NCBI GenBank assembly: GCA_021464525.1
Contig: JADRCO010000143.1
Location: forward strand, 1 to 48,330
Reading direction: 5' to 3'
Length of the DNA: 48,330 bases
Source of the DNA: Rhizophagus sp. LPA8_4_AMF
Taxonomy: Eukaryota; Glomeromycota; Glomeromycetes; Glomerales; Glomeraceae
Shown here: positions 1-11,551 of the stretch, one piece after another
How positions within the stretch are numbered: position 1 is the first letter of the stretch
Layout of the letters: every line of letters begins with the position of its first letter
Translations under genes and position numbers: made by a program
The notes under the pieces: model-generated
Told to the model about the DNA's origin: nothing
Databases searched by the model: none
The model's input: the letters and a program-made list of their open reading frames with translations, nothing else

Positions 1-1025
1 TGTATTATTCATAAGCCACTTGCTAAATTTTTCATTTGTATACTTTTTCTTTTAACATTATGTATAATGTGAGAATTGAATTAAATCCAATTGGTCCGAC
101 TAAAAACATGATACTTTAAGAATAATAATAAACAAATGATAGAACTAAAAAGTAAAAAGGAAGAAAAGTGAAATTTTGTAAAAATTATATAACTGATAAC
201 TCCGAATTGGCGCATGTGTTTAATAAATCAGTGTTGGTCTTTGGCCATTTGATCGGGTTGGATGTTTTATTCATGATCAAAAAAATGGCCAAAAAATCTA
301 AATATGATATAAAATTATAAAAAAATATCATTATAAAAAAAAATCCGACCTCCCGGGTCAAATCATGTGATTTGAAAAATGAGAAACAAAAAATTTATTT
401 GCTCGGCCTTAGACTCGCACTCATATTATTGTTATATAAATCATTCATTTTAATGAACCAAGATTACTGAATAATTTACTTTGTAATCATTCAACGTGAT
501 TATTTGATTATTTTATCCATTTAAATCTGTATGGCCTAAACTGAAATATTGTTTACATCTCTTAACAGTCGCATTTTAATTATTTTTATAAATTCATTTT
601 AATGTAATAATTCATTTAATTTATAAAATCCAATTCTTTATAAATACTCCGTATAGAGAATAGGTTGTTTTAACGAAAATTACAAATTTTCTTATAAGTA
701 GATTATAATTCTTATTGTGTTTGTTTATTGTCCGATCCAAATTTAGAGGCGTTGCCCGAGTACATTACATTTTATGTTTAATACTATATTCAAATTTCAA
801 AGCTGTGGCAGCTAAGATATTTATCAATGTAATTTTCAACTTTGCATTCAGGCACGTTCAAGAGAGACGCATTCGATTACAATAGGCATGCCGAACACGA
901 TAATCGCGCCGTAGTAAAAACTCTAATTTTTTATTTGGAAAGATCTTCAGTGCATCATTATATATATATTGCTGACATATACATAACATAATTACGAACT
1001 CTTCTTTTTTTTAAAAGTTATAAAT
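1..1025. other. AT-rich intergenic region upstream of BTB-TLDc gene
   Basis: No open frame of coding character was seen. A weak inverted repeat (TTTGGCCATTTGATC near 241, and its imperfect complement ending near 294) may be an old MITE. The last ~50 bases before the start at 1026 (TTACGAACTCTTC, then a T run) are matched by the sequence just upstream of the broken paralogue at 21156, so they probably belong to the duplicated promoter/5' leader. Confidence 0.5.
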
Positions 1026-2554
1026 ATGTCAACCCAATTTCTCTCTAAATTAAGTCAAAATTATGTTAAATTATTGAATGATGATATATACAGTGATATT
1101 ACAATTGAAGTTGGTGAAGACCCCAATGTAAAAATCTTTCGGGCGCATATGAATATATTGTGTTGTCGTTCCCCATATTTACGACGAATTTTGACCTCCA
1201 ATAAAAAAGATAGCGACAATGTATTATTAAATATTAAATTACCGAATATATCGGCAGAAATATTTCAAATTATTTTAATGTAAGTTAATTTAATAAATCG
1301 ATAATTCATAACCTTTTATTTCAATACCTTTATTTAAAAAAAAATCTTTATAATGTCAGGTATATTTATGGTGGAATTCTTTCATTAGAAGAACAGGACA
1401 CTTCAAACATTATTAAAATAATGAAAACGGCTGATGATCTATTGCTTCAAGAAGTAGTTGATTATTTACAAAGATATTTGATTGAAAATAAATTCGAGTG
1501 GATGGAACAAAATTTTGAGCTTATTCATCAAATAAGTTTTCAATCAAATTATTTATTAGAACTTCAACAATTTTGTACAGATTTAATGGCTAAATGTCCA
1601 GATAGATTTTTTACATCACTCGATTTCACTTCATTTCCCGAAAATTCTTTAACTCAACTTATTAAAAGAGATGATTTACAGATGAAAGAAATTGAAGTTT
1701 GGGAATATGTATTAAAATGGGGTCTTGCACAAAATAAACCTCTCGTTCTAGATTCTAATACTTGGTCAGATAATGATTTCAAAACAATGGAAAGTACCTT
1801 ACAACATTGTTTACCTTTGATTAGATTTTTTAATTTATCATCTAAAGAATTCTTACAAAAAATTCGTCCTTATAAGAAATTATTAAATCAACAACTCTAT
1901 GAAGATTTATTAAATTCTCATTTAGATCCTGATAGTGAACCATCTGATAATAATATTTCACTTCCTAGAATTGTTAAGAATGATGAAATTATTGATTCGA
2001 AAATTGTTAATTTAAATATTGTCTCAATTATTTCGAGGTGGATTGATAAAGTAGATAATAATAAATTTGCTCATATAAGAGAATTATATTTACCTTATAA
2101 ATTTCAATTATTATTAAGAGGAACCCGAGATGGTTTTACTCCCAAAAAATTTCATACACTATGTGATGGTAAATCTATTACTGTAACATTTATTAAAGTA
2201 AAAGAAACTGAAGAAATTCTTGGTGGTTATAATCCTATAATATGGTTATCATCTTCTGATCTTACTTATGGTAAAACTAAAGATAGTTTTATATTTTCTT
2301 TTAAAAATAAGAATAATTTTAAAGATCCAATTATTAGTAGCGTAAAAAATATAGATTACGCATTAAATTATCACGTTAAATATGGTCCATGTTTTGGTTC
2401 TTCTGATTTAATTACATATAATTCCAATGAGGATATGGATTATGATACGAATTACTGTAATGAATGTCATTATGAACAAAAGATAAGAGTTGCCGAGACT
2501 AGATTTTCTATAGAAGATTATGAAGTATATCAAATCGTAAAGAGACAAGTGTAG
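1026..2554 (+). CDS. BTB-BACK-TLDc domain protein (two exons)
   Basis: Exon 1 is 1026-1279 and exon 2 is 1360-2554. The 80-nt intron has a GTAAGT donor and a TCAG acceptor, and joining the exons keeps one frame, giving 482 residues. An N-terminal BTB/POZ domain (about residues 20-125; YSDITIEVGEDP, then FRAHMNILCCRSPYLRR) is followed by a BACK-like helical region (about 135-240) and a C-terminal TLDc domain (about 300-482; LLLRGTRDGFTPKKFH, GGYNPIIW, YGPCFG). Proteins of this layout are a large expanded family in Rhizophagus. BTB-BACK proteins commonly act as substrate adaptors for cullin-3 ubiquitin ligases, and TLDc domains are linked to oxidative-stress resistance. The role here is inferred from the family only. 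The start fits AAATATGTCA and the BTB domain begins soon after it. A broken paralogue lies at 21156-22689. Confidence 0.93.
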
Positions 2555-2584
2555 AAATTGATGATATTGATATTCTAAAAATAG

Positions 2585-2737
2585 ACAATATATTGCGGGC
2601 CATAGTACCACGGGTATCTTGAAAATTTCGGAGGGGTAAACTCGAATTTTATAAAATCAATAGAAAATAGAACTTTATTTCGGGTAAAAGAGGGGAGGAT
2701 ACTATGCATGGGGTTACTGTGGCCCGCAATATATTGT
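2585..2737. repeat. MITE with ~23-bp terminal inverted repeats
   Basis: The left end ACAATATATTGCGGGCCA (from 2585) is the reverse complement of the right end TGGCCCGCAATATATTGT (to 2737), and similarity continues inward with mismatches. The element is 153 bp and noncoding. It starts 30 bases after the BTB-TLDc stop codon, so it probably lies in or next to that gene's 3' UTR. No clear target duplication was found. Confidence 0.8.
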
Positions 2738-3294
2738 ACTTGATTGAAATTTTTTTTTTTGACATGAAATAAAAATTTTTTTTTTTTTTTTTGTTGATTT
2801 TTATATAGAGAATGAATTCTTATAATTTCTGATCCACCACTAGATACTGAGAAATTTCATATGATCACCACGTTCTTAACATGTCCAAGAATTATTTTAA
2901 TTATATTACTTTAATTTGTTGAAGGGACAACTTTATTTTCTTTAATTGAGGTAATAAACAAGCCCAATCGTAAAGTGATCATATTGAATACAAGGAGACT
3001 TGGTACAAATGGTACGAACAAAATAATTATATTATTAGCAACAAATTTAAAAAAAAAAGATTTTAAACCAATAATCAATGAAAATAATTACGTTAAAAAG
3101 GGACGAGAAGAACAATTTGAATTTAAACTGGCAAAAAATTACATCATCAAATGAATTATATCTCCTTTTAACTGAAAATTCTTTCTCCCTAATATTTATA
3201 AAAATTAATAATTAATAAACATTTTATTATCAGAAAATTTGATTTTTCATTTCTTTCCTGCTTCTATTCTTCAATAATTTGGACACAAATTAAG
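2738..3294. other. AT-rich intergenic stretch
   Basis: Homopolymer runs follow the MITE. No supported gene was seen before the coding-like remnant that begins near 3295. Confidence 0.4.
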
Positions 3295-4384
3295 GATGTT
3301 AATATCCCATATTTCACGATTCCCAATCCCCAAATCAGGCTCATCCAACAGGTCCTGCCAGATACATACCTGGCCTGTTTAGACGATGTAGTTGTAATGC
3401 AACGAGCACGAAAGATATTAAGTCAACCTTCAACTCCAGTTAATACAAGTTTATTAGATAAAGTTAATTCACCAATACCTTCTCCCACTTCTGGAATTCC
3501 CCAGCTGTTGCTGTAGCGTTAGCAGGTTCACAAACAAACTTTTCTTTTGATTCGACACCGCTATCCGAGTCTGCAGTTGTATCTACTGAAGGTGGGAGAA
3601 TTACTAGGAAGCGAAGAGTTTCATCATCAGTAGTTATCAGACCTACTACTTCATTATCAAATCTACGTTGGCTAAGAATAGGAGAAGGGTAAATAATTTG
3701 AGCGGTGTTGCTAGTAAAGCTGATCTAGCTAAGTATGCTGCTACAACAAGAAATGTAGTGGTCATTCATGATAATGCTGGAGCTTTTAAATTACAATTAC
3801 TTTATAAGATGATCTTTATTTGTTTATTTTATTTATTTATATTATTTATTTATTTATTTTTATTACGCAGATTGTGCTTCACACACATTTTTATGTCCAC
3901 AAAATATGATTGGACGTCAAATATTTCACCGTTACCCAAAGATGTTTATGAACTTGCAAAAATATCTCGTCATCATCTACCCCACACCGCTTCCTATAAT
4001 ATCAAATATAATAACAGCTACATCCTCACCTTCAAATGGTATATCATCACAAATTCAAAATTCGACAACTCCCAATACCATAACTATATACAGAGAAAAT
4101 TTTACACATGTTCTCATGGTATAGTTTGGAGATTTACCAAGCCTAAGGGTGGAATTTAGATCTAAAGACAGTCTTGTATGCTTGTTACCTGGAAGAATTG
4201 ATGTATGAAATGGATCATAAGTTCATAACAATATCAACCGCGACACTGTTAATGCTAGTCTTCAAGGTCGTCCGTCACTTACACCTTCTTTTTCATGGAA
4301 GAATTGTTGGTGTGATAGTGGGAGACCTATTTTATTTAGTCGTAATGATGGTATAGTATTTATGACAGGAAAAGTCTGGCCTTG
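3295..4384 (+). pseudogene. Degenerate unassigned protein-coding gene
   Basis: Less A+T-rich than its surroundings, with long readable stretches in shifting frames. Near 3295-3510 it reads about 70 codons including VLPDTYLACLDDVVVMQRAR, then a Ser/Pro-rich segment. Near 3503-3690 it reads on in another frame (AVAVALAGSQTNF, TRKRRVSSSVVIRP), then in a third from 3668 (NLSGVASKADLAKYAATT). An intron-like T-rich interval (about 3807-3869, ending ACGCAG) is followed by more readable pieces, the last ending at a stop near 4384 (TPSFSWKNCWCD, NDGIVFMTGKVWP). At least three frame changes and several stops show that it is dead. I do not recognise the family. The Ser/Pro/Arg-rich middle resembles a disordered linker of a large fungal protein. 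It is a host gene rather than an obvious transposon. Confidence 0.5.
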
Positions 4385-5220
4385 AAATGATTCGCTAACT
4401 TATCTCATTATAATGAAAATTTTAAAGTCTCTTTATTTTTCATTTCTTTTTAATATTAAAAAAAATATTCCTTTCATTCGTTTCTTTTGGATTTTCATTC
4501 GATTTCGAATTTTTAACTTCCGATCTTCGCTTTTTTAAAAAGAACATTTTTACTTTTAGTTTACTCTTTTAATTCGTTATAAATTTCGTTTCTTTTTATT
4601 CACCTCTCGAACTTTATATTATATTATTATTTCTTTTTTTTTCTTTTGTAATTTTTTTTTTTTAGCAACAACGAAAAAAAGATTACCGCATATTTATAAA
4701 AAAAAATTAAGAAATTTTGGTCTTTTAACAAGCTTATGAGGAATAATTCAAATTCTTTACAACTTTTTATTTTTTTAAAAAAAAAAATAATTAAAAACCT
4801 TTGCATATATTCATTACCCAGTTATTCTTTTTGAATTTTTTCTCTCCTATAAAATTAAACTTTTTATATAAATTTCAATCGATTAATCGAATTTTATTCT
4901 TTTTTTTTATATATATATATATAGTATAATCACACAATGCTGTGACTATAGAGAGGTGTGCTTATAATGCAATATAGTCACATATATATAAAATTTTGTA
5001 TTAGCGTGACAATAAATTTTTTTTTGTTATTTTATTTTCAAATTATTTTAAAACTAAATATATAAATTGTAAACGTATGATAATAATAAAGCCTTTTTAT
5101 GTAAACTTAATCCGATTTATTACTATAAAATTATATTATGCTATCATAACTATTATATATAACCAATAAAAGTATTAAAATTATTACATCTCGCAATTAT
5201 TAAAATTGTATTAACGCTAT
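4385..5220. other. T-rich intergenic region; possible transposon end near 4937
   Basis: Long T and A runs and a (TA)n tract. Around 4937-4985 a short imperfect inverted repeat (TGTGACTATAGAGAGG and ATAGTCACA) could be a terminal region of the neighbouring decayed transposon, but no matching far end was found. Confidence 0.35.
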
Positions 5221-6995
5221 TTATCTATCAAAAAAATCATCAAGTGTACTTTGCTTTTTTGCATTAATCTCTCTAACTCTAATTACTCGTAAGTATTTTC
5301 TAAAAGTACGCAAATCATCAAGATTAAATTCAGAATCTTCTTGTTGTTCAAAATAATTAACAAAAGTTTCCAAACCATTAATTGCTTTTTTCACTGATAT
5401 TGGGGGAATTTCTTCATTTTCGTCATCATCTTCACTTTCTTCTACTTGATTTTCTTCATTTCGCACCATATTAATAATTTGCTCTTCAGTAAGGTGCTCT
5501 TCAGTTGGAATTTCACGATCAAGCAACTGAAAATATTCCAATACATCATTAGTTTCTTCCGGCAAATCAATAAGAAGATTTTCAAGTTCATCATCATCTA
5601 AATTTGATTCAAAATCTTCATCCACATTATCATCATCACAAGATGGAAGTATATCTGTTTTGATCCAACAATTTCGAATTGTTGTTTGAGTAACATTATT
5701 TCATGATTCAGCAATATAATCAATTGCCTCTTTAATGTTTAACTTATTTCCTAAATAAAATAATAAAATATTAATATTAATTTATAATTAATTTAAAATA
5801 ATGTTAATTTTTTAACTTACTTAACATGATCAATTCCAGAATCAAAGTGCCGAATCAAATGTCTACAAAATTCTTGTTTATATTTAGCTTTAAAACTACG
5901 GATAATACCTGCATCCATAGGTTGGAGATGAGCGGTTGTATTTGGTGGAAGATAAACAAGCTCAATATTAGTAAGATCAACAGCAGGTTTTTTCTTTTTC
6001 TTTTGTTTTTTAGATTCTTGTTCATCATCAGATTCTGATATTTCATCATCATCTTTATCTTCATCTTTTTTAAATCTTTTTGGGTTAAATGGAAGCCTGC
6101 ATTATCAATAAGAAGTAAAGCTTTTCTATTCATTGTGCAAAAGTAATAGTCAAGGTGCCTAAGCTACTCAATGAAAATATCAGATCTCATCCATGCTCTG
6201 GAATTGGCTTGATAGATGACTGGAAGAGTTGACTTATTGAGATTTTTAAAATATCAGGGATTTAATGATTTTGAGATTTTCCAATTACCAAAGAACAGAT
6301 TTTATGAGATCCTGTAGCATTAGCACAAAATAGAACAGAAACTCTGCTTTTATCCTACAGAAAATAATTTTTTTGCCAAAAATAGTAAATAAAAAAAATT
6401 TAATGACAGTAATTTTAACAAAAAAAATTATTACAATAAAAATTACCATTTTACGTCCTGCAACTGCACCAGTACTTAATGTTTGGTTTGGTTCCATTCA
6501 GAAAAAAGCCCAGTTTCATCTGCAATATAAATATCTTCTTTGTCATACTTAGCAAAAGTGCACATAGACATACACATTCTTCTGGAAGAGTTTCTAGGGA
6601 GGCACTATTAGCTTTACCTGAAAACTTAATTCTTTGGAGTTCATTCCATTTGTTGAATCTGTAAACCCAACCATTAGTAAATTTTATTTGATTTTCTCTA
6701 ATATTTAACATCTGTGCAAGTTCCATTTCTTTTTGCTATAAAATCATATCAGTTAAAGAAAGTCCAGCAGTTACTGCCTGCATTGTCCAAATTTGCAAAG
6801 CCTTACCATGTTCTGGAAACTGAACTGAACGATGTCAGAATGTACAAGCAGTCTGAGAAGTCAAAAGAACTGCCATCTACTTTTCACGATTTTGCCATAT
6901 TTTTGAGATATAGTTGATCTATCAATATTTAATTCATTACATTTTATATTAAAGAAAAATGCAACTTTTCCTTGTTTTACATTACTATTTGCCAT
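5221..6995 (-). mobile_element. Decayed pogo/Tigger-type DNA transposon, transposase remnant
   Basis: Read on the minus strand, the pieces follow the order of a pogo/Tigger (Tc1-mariner superfamily) transposase. An N-terminal psq-like helix-turn-helix (from about 6995; RSTISKIWQNREK) comes first, then a CENP-B-type DNA-binding region (about 6726-6560). The catalytic core carries D1 in DETGLFF/MEPNQTLSTG (about 6500), D2 in LLLIDNAGFH (about 6110) and D3 in LPPNTTAHLQPMDAGII (about 5910). An acidic C-terminal tail (5625-5221) ends KKQSTLDDFFDR, which is open. Two intron-like gaps are visible (about 6354-6446 and 5755-5822). There are several frameshifts and stops, including three stops at likely Trp positions (6877-6879, 6164-6166, 5701-5703). 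A 30-residue Asp/Glu/Lys-rich stretch separates D2 from D3. Terminal repeats were not identified with confidence. It is an ordinary DNA transposon and inactive. Confidence 0.88.
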
Positions 6996-7303
6996 TATAT
7001 ATTCACATATTTCTTTTTTTATTTCATTACTAATGGCAAAACAATTCTCTTTACTTTTTGTATATACATAGGTGGCATTATATTAAATATTAAAAAAATG
7101 ACAAAAAGATAGTTTTTGTAAAAGGATGAATTTATATAATGAAAAAAGTTTGAAAATGAAAAATAATAACACATTTTAAATAAAAAATTGTAAAGAAAAA
7201 AGTTCAGAACATGTGGTAATTATCAGCTTAAAGGGAAATTTATTTAAAAATGCATACAGTCAGACCTCTATATACTGATATAATATATACTGATATTTGC
7301 TTA

Positions 7304-7512
7304 GGGAATGGACAGAAATGACGTCATTTCTTAAGGGGGAAAGGGGTCAAGGCCATGATGACATTCCATAGTTTCTATTTTTAGATGCTTGCAGTTAACA
7401 TTATACTGGTCAGAATTATGTTTTAATTTTGAATTTCTTAAAATAGATGATGACATAAGGAGGGGGGGTCAAAAATCCTAAAATTTAAATTACATCATTT
7501 CTGGCCATTCCC
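7304..7512. repeat. PIF/Harbinger-like MITE with TTA target duplication
   Basis: The left end GGGAATGGACAGAAATGACG (from 7304) is the near-complement of the right end CATTTCTGGCCATTCCC (to 7512). TTA stands on both sides (7301-7303 and 7513-7515), the 3-bp TWA duplication typical of PIF/Harbinger. It is 209 bp and noncoding, and sits inside the left subterminal region of the pogo-like element, so it is younger than that element. Confidence 0.82.
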
Positions 7513-7682
7513 TTATACCAATGATTTTTAATTTTCCCATTTTTCAACTAATAAAAAAACTTCATTATACTGATTTTTTATATGATTTCACAATATAATA
7601 TTATTCAATACTATTTCTTTGTTTCTCATATAGTAATGTATATATAGATCTAGTTTATATACTGATATATTAACTATTTAAG

Positions 7683-8037
7683 GTTAGATTGCGTAAATAT
7701 AGTTATGCAATTTTTCCTTATTTCAATGTTAGAAAAAAGAAAAACTGTTTAAACTCTTACATATCCATAAAAAAGAGTTATGCTAATAAAAGCACAAAAG
7801 TATCAACTTTGCTTAGACTATTAGAAAAAACTACAACCTATCTAAGAACAACTTACTATTCAATATGGCATTAAACAGAACACAGTTTCTGATATTTTGA
7901 AGAATAAAGATAAGTGGTTACTTTTAGATTTAGACTCTAAAGAAAGTAAAAAACAAAGAAAAAGATCTGTACAATTTTTAGAAGTAAAGAAAGCTATGAC
8001 GCTATGGGTTACAAATGCGCTTGAAGCAGATCTCATC
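7683..8037 (+). pseudogene. pogo-like transposase, N-terminal part
   Basis: The readable coding segment includes the end of a helix-turn-helix (TVSDILKNKDKWLLLDLD, about 7885-7940) and the start of the CENP-B-type domain (LEVKKAMTLWVTNALEADLI, up to 8037). The first ~150 bases are in other frames. The segment stops where the 3.5-kb insertion begins and resumes in the C-terminal part at 11552. Confidence 0.8.
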
Positions 8038-8516
8038 AGGAGTTGTATTTTTTGTAGAGTCTACGTAATATCTATAATTCTATATATATCTAAATATAAA
8101 TTTTTTACATAAATTTTTTTAAGTCTGAAATACACATGAATAATTTATTTATTTTTTATATAATTGTAGAAATATCATAAATATTTTATATAAAATCTAT
8201 ATAAATATAAAATTAATTAAATATAAATTTATGTGTAATTTATAGCCAAGTGAATATTATACAATTATTTTGAATAAAATTATTTAAATATAGAATTATT
8301 TAAATATGAATTTATATATAATATATAATTAAATAAATATTATACAAATATGTTATATACTATTTACACACATATAAAATTCAACTACATATTTTGTATA
8401 AAATTTTTATATAAATTCGTATAGATTTAAAAATATTTATATATTTTATTTAATTTTTAAATAAGTACAAAATTTAAAGTAAATTTATATAATACAAAAC
8501 TACTATAGTTCAGAAA

Positions 8517-8677
8517 TATGGGGCCTTTGCAATAGAAAGGGGGAAACTACCAGAAAAAATTAATTTTATATTTATATGCCAAATATGTTCTATTAGTTAT
8601 AAAAAGTTCAGATTTAATATTAACTTAAAAATTTTTTTTCTAGCAGTTTCCCCCCTTTCTATTGCAAAGACCCCATA
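8517..8677. repeat. MITE with ~28-bp terminal inverted repeats
   Basis: TATGGGGCCTTTGCAATAGA at 8517 pairs with TCTATTGCAAAGACCCCATA ending 8677, and the match continues through the G/C runs into AAACT. It is 161 bp and noncoding. The ends lie in ATAT/TA context, so a TA target duplication is possible. It is the third level of nesting here (MITE in 3.5-kb element in pogo-like element). Confidence 0.8.
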
Positions 8678-9424
8678 TACCTATATTGCACCTTGGCATC
8701 TAATACTAGTAATATTAGAGGATTTAATACTATGAGGATTAATTTTTTTTTTTGATTTATATATAGAAATCTACATACTACGTATATAAGATATTGGGAG
8801 TGGAAATTTTATATGGGTATTTTCAAAAGTATGGCATCCCCATATTTATTAAACGATCAGGGTCTAAAATAGATTTCAATTTTATCATAAAAATTTCCAA
8901 CATGGTTTCAAATTATCAGTTCTTTTAAAAATTTATCAGAAAAAATTTCCGATTCTTAAAAAATTTATAATATAATCAAATGTCATTATCATACCTTCAT
9001 TGCGGTAGATTTATGAAATTAGACAAAACCACTGCTGTACCCTTGGGAATTAAAATTGACTTATAGAAACATTAAGCTTTTTCCCTAAAATGTTCAAATG
9101 ATGACGCGCCTTTGATACTGGAAAAATTGGGTAGGTATTGGAAAAATTAGTAGACGCAAGATTTGAGTACAAAAAAAATTTTTCAGGGTTCATTATTGAC
9201 TGTTCATTAATAAATTTAGTGATCCAAATAACTAAAATATGTCAAATATTTATTTAATTTGACATGACGGACAAATTTTAGAGTATTTTGTAAATCCACC
9301 ATAATGATGTCTTTAGCAAAAGGAATAATTAATACCATGAAATCTATATAATTCACAGTGCATTTTTTATTTAGGATTGTACCTTAACCATAAAAATTCT
9401 TAAGTCATTTTCTTTGAAATCCTT

Positions 9425-9610
9425 CTTTATTAATTTTCACTTTTGTTTCTCTTTTTGATATACAAGATTTTGAAATTTTTCTTTTTTTTTAGAACTCTTT
9501 TGAGAATTTTCTTCATCTGATTCATCTAGTATTTCTTCTGTAGAAATTTCTGATAAAGAAGTTTCTGATAAAGATAAATTATTTTTATCACTTTCAGATA
9601 AAGGTTTATC
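9425..9610 (-). pseudogene. Acidic/serine-rich coding remnant
   Basis: The minus strand reads about 60 codons without a stop, repetitive and acidic (SLSETSLSEISTEEILDESD, then EENSQKSSKKK), ending in a homopolymer A run that probably shifts the frame. It resembles a disordered linker of a transposon-encoded or host protein. No family was recognised. It may be part of the same gene as the remnant at 10107-10526. Confidence 0.4.
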
Positions 9611-10106
9611 TTTTCATTCGATTTATTTTATTTTTACTATTATTTAATAGATTTATAATAACAAGGAAGTTATTCATTAATTTTGACAAAATTGCAAAAT
9701 AATTATCTGATTATCCATATATATGTATTATCGTAAAAAATCATTTACCCATTAAAATTTTTCTTAGCAAAAAATCTGATTGACAAAAATTTTTGGACAT
9801 TTTCAGAATATATACCCTGAGTGTGACACAGTATATTTGAATAGAAACTGAACGTATCATATCAAGTGATTTCCTTTTTAAGAATTAAATAAACTATTTA
9901 TACTCTTAACTTTAACCAATAAACTTTTTTTTACTTCGCGTATCATTATTAACACTTCTTATTGTTAACATAAATAAAAAAAAACTTTGCAATTTTTACT
10001 TTTTTCTGCTAATAAAAATATTCTTTCACTTATTTTTCAAATATACAAACTTTCTCTATTTTAATTACCATTACACACTATCAAATACAAAAATTTTAGT
10101 ATTTCA

Positions 10107-10526
10107 TCAAAAAAGACCACTATTAAAATAAAAATATTTGCAAAAAAAGCTTCGATTTGTTGACCCTTTAATTATTTCCATTTCCCTTTTATTGTTCCTT
10201 AATAACCTTTTTTTCAAATTATTCAGTTCATTTTCTTGTCTTTTGCACTTTACCAATACATTTTCATTCTTTTTCCTTTTTATTAATGTTGATTTTAGTA
10301 AACGCAAACTCCAAATATATTCATGCTCGCTATCTTCATCTCTAAATAATCTTCTTTTTCTTCTTTTCTTTACTTTCAGGACGTTTCTATTGGTTTGTGC
10401 TTGTTCCACCTATGATGATATCTCCACTCAACCCCATAATCCTATACTCAATTGTATTTGATTTGGATCTAACGAGCTTGTTGCAATTGTACCTGACGTC
10501 ACTTCAGAACTTTCTGCTTTAGCCAT
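10107..10526 (-). pseudogene. Lys/Arg-rich coiled-coil-like protein remnant
   Basis: A single minus-strand frame of 140 codons from an ATG at 10526 has only two internal stops, far fewer than expected by chance at this base composition. It reads MAKAESSEVTSGTIATSS at the start, then a basic patch (KVKKRRKRRLF), then a charged, probably helical segment (NVLVKCKRQENELNNLKKRL). The first stop directly follows Trp-Gly (LWG then TGA) and the second follows six codons later. Further readable pieces lie just upstream on the same strand (up to about 10720; EVLEIIDRYRIDTLYQSPNT). Probably cargo or a DNA-binding gene of the 3.5-kb insertion. Family unknown. Confidence 0.5.
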
Positions 10527-11551
10527 TTGTCCTTTTGTAACATTGTTCTTCTATGACTTCTTGCACTTGATCTTATGCAATATCTTTTGCTAAAGTTGTA
10601 TTCGGTGATTGGTATAACGTATCTATCCTGTATCTGTCAATAATTTCCAAAACTTCCTTCACCATCTTGTTAAATTCTTTCTAAATTTGTTTCTTTACAT
10701 TTGAAAAATTAGGCTTGAAATTACTTAACAGGTATGTATAAAAATAGGGGATGGGATTTTTTTATTAGTTTGTTTGGAAATGTATTAACATTTGTTTTTT
10801 CTTTTTTTTTGTAAAAACTTGGAATTAATGAAGTGAGTGTATGGGAATTTTTTTATTTATTTGTTTAAGAAAAGTATTGATTTTTTTGTAGGAATACTGG
10901 GTTTGAGAATTTAATTGTAAGTATATATTAGCAGATTTTTTTGTTTTGAGAAACATGCGACGTCCACCCGTCTAGCACGAAACTGATTTTTTATTGATAT
11001 TCTTTTTTCTATGGAAATGCCAAGTTCAATGAACTAGACTTATTGAAGAACAGGTAGGTATAAATTAGGTGGGAATTCGCTTTTGTTTATTTATTGGAGA
11101 AATGTTTTTTAATGATTTATTTCTTTATTTTTTGTAGGTAATATGAACTATCTGTTCGCACTTCTACTATGGGAAGATTTTACTAATGATTATCATATTG
11201 CCCAATAAAATAATGAACGTTCATCATATGATATACGTACAACTCCCTTGATTTTCATGGACTTGGGATTATTAGGTGATATTGTATTCAAATTATTAGG
11301 TATTCAAGTAGCATTTCATTTAATAACAATAAGGAATTACAGTTTACATATTTATAATATCAAATAATAATTACATAAAAAATACATACAATTTTAAATA
11401 AAAAAGTTATAAAATTCTATATAAATATATTTTACACATAAAATCAGATTCACATAAAACCTATGTTGGGTCCTTAAAATTATATAGAACAGTACATATA
11501 AATTTCACATAAATATTTTGATATAAACCTACATAGAAAATAACTCCTGAT

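Larger units (their letters stand above)
8035..11551. mobile_element. 3.5-kb unclassified insertion with inverted-repeat ends inside the pogo-like element
   Basis: The left boundary ATCAGGAGTTGTATTTTTTG (from 8035) and the right boundary, reverse-complemented (ATCAGGAGTTATTTTCTATG, ending 11551), form imperfect TIRs that share the outer 11 bases and then TGTAG about ten bases further in. The transposase reading frame breaks exactly here on both sides. Subterminal regions of several hundred bases on both sides are rich in TATATAAAT/ACATAAAT-type motifs. Inside are a MITE (8517-8677) and two minus-strand coding remnants (9425-9610, 10107-10526). No recognisable transposase catalytic motif was found, so the superfamily is unknown. 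The exact target duplication is unclear because the flanking bases are part of the palindrome. Confidence 0.65.

Noticed and set aside
4937-7254. Full terminal repeats for the minus-strand pogo-like copy
   Set aside because: The candidate left end near 4937 has no complement near 7000-7254, and the TIR at 7257 points into the next element.
10138-10461. Plus-strand open frame of 107 codons
   Set aside because: Phe/Leu/Ser-rich complement of the Lys/Arg/Glu-rich minus-strand remnant, a composition shadow.
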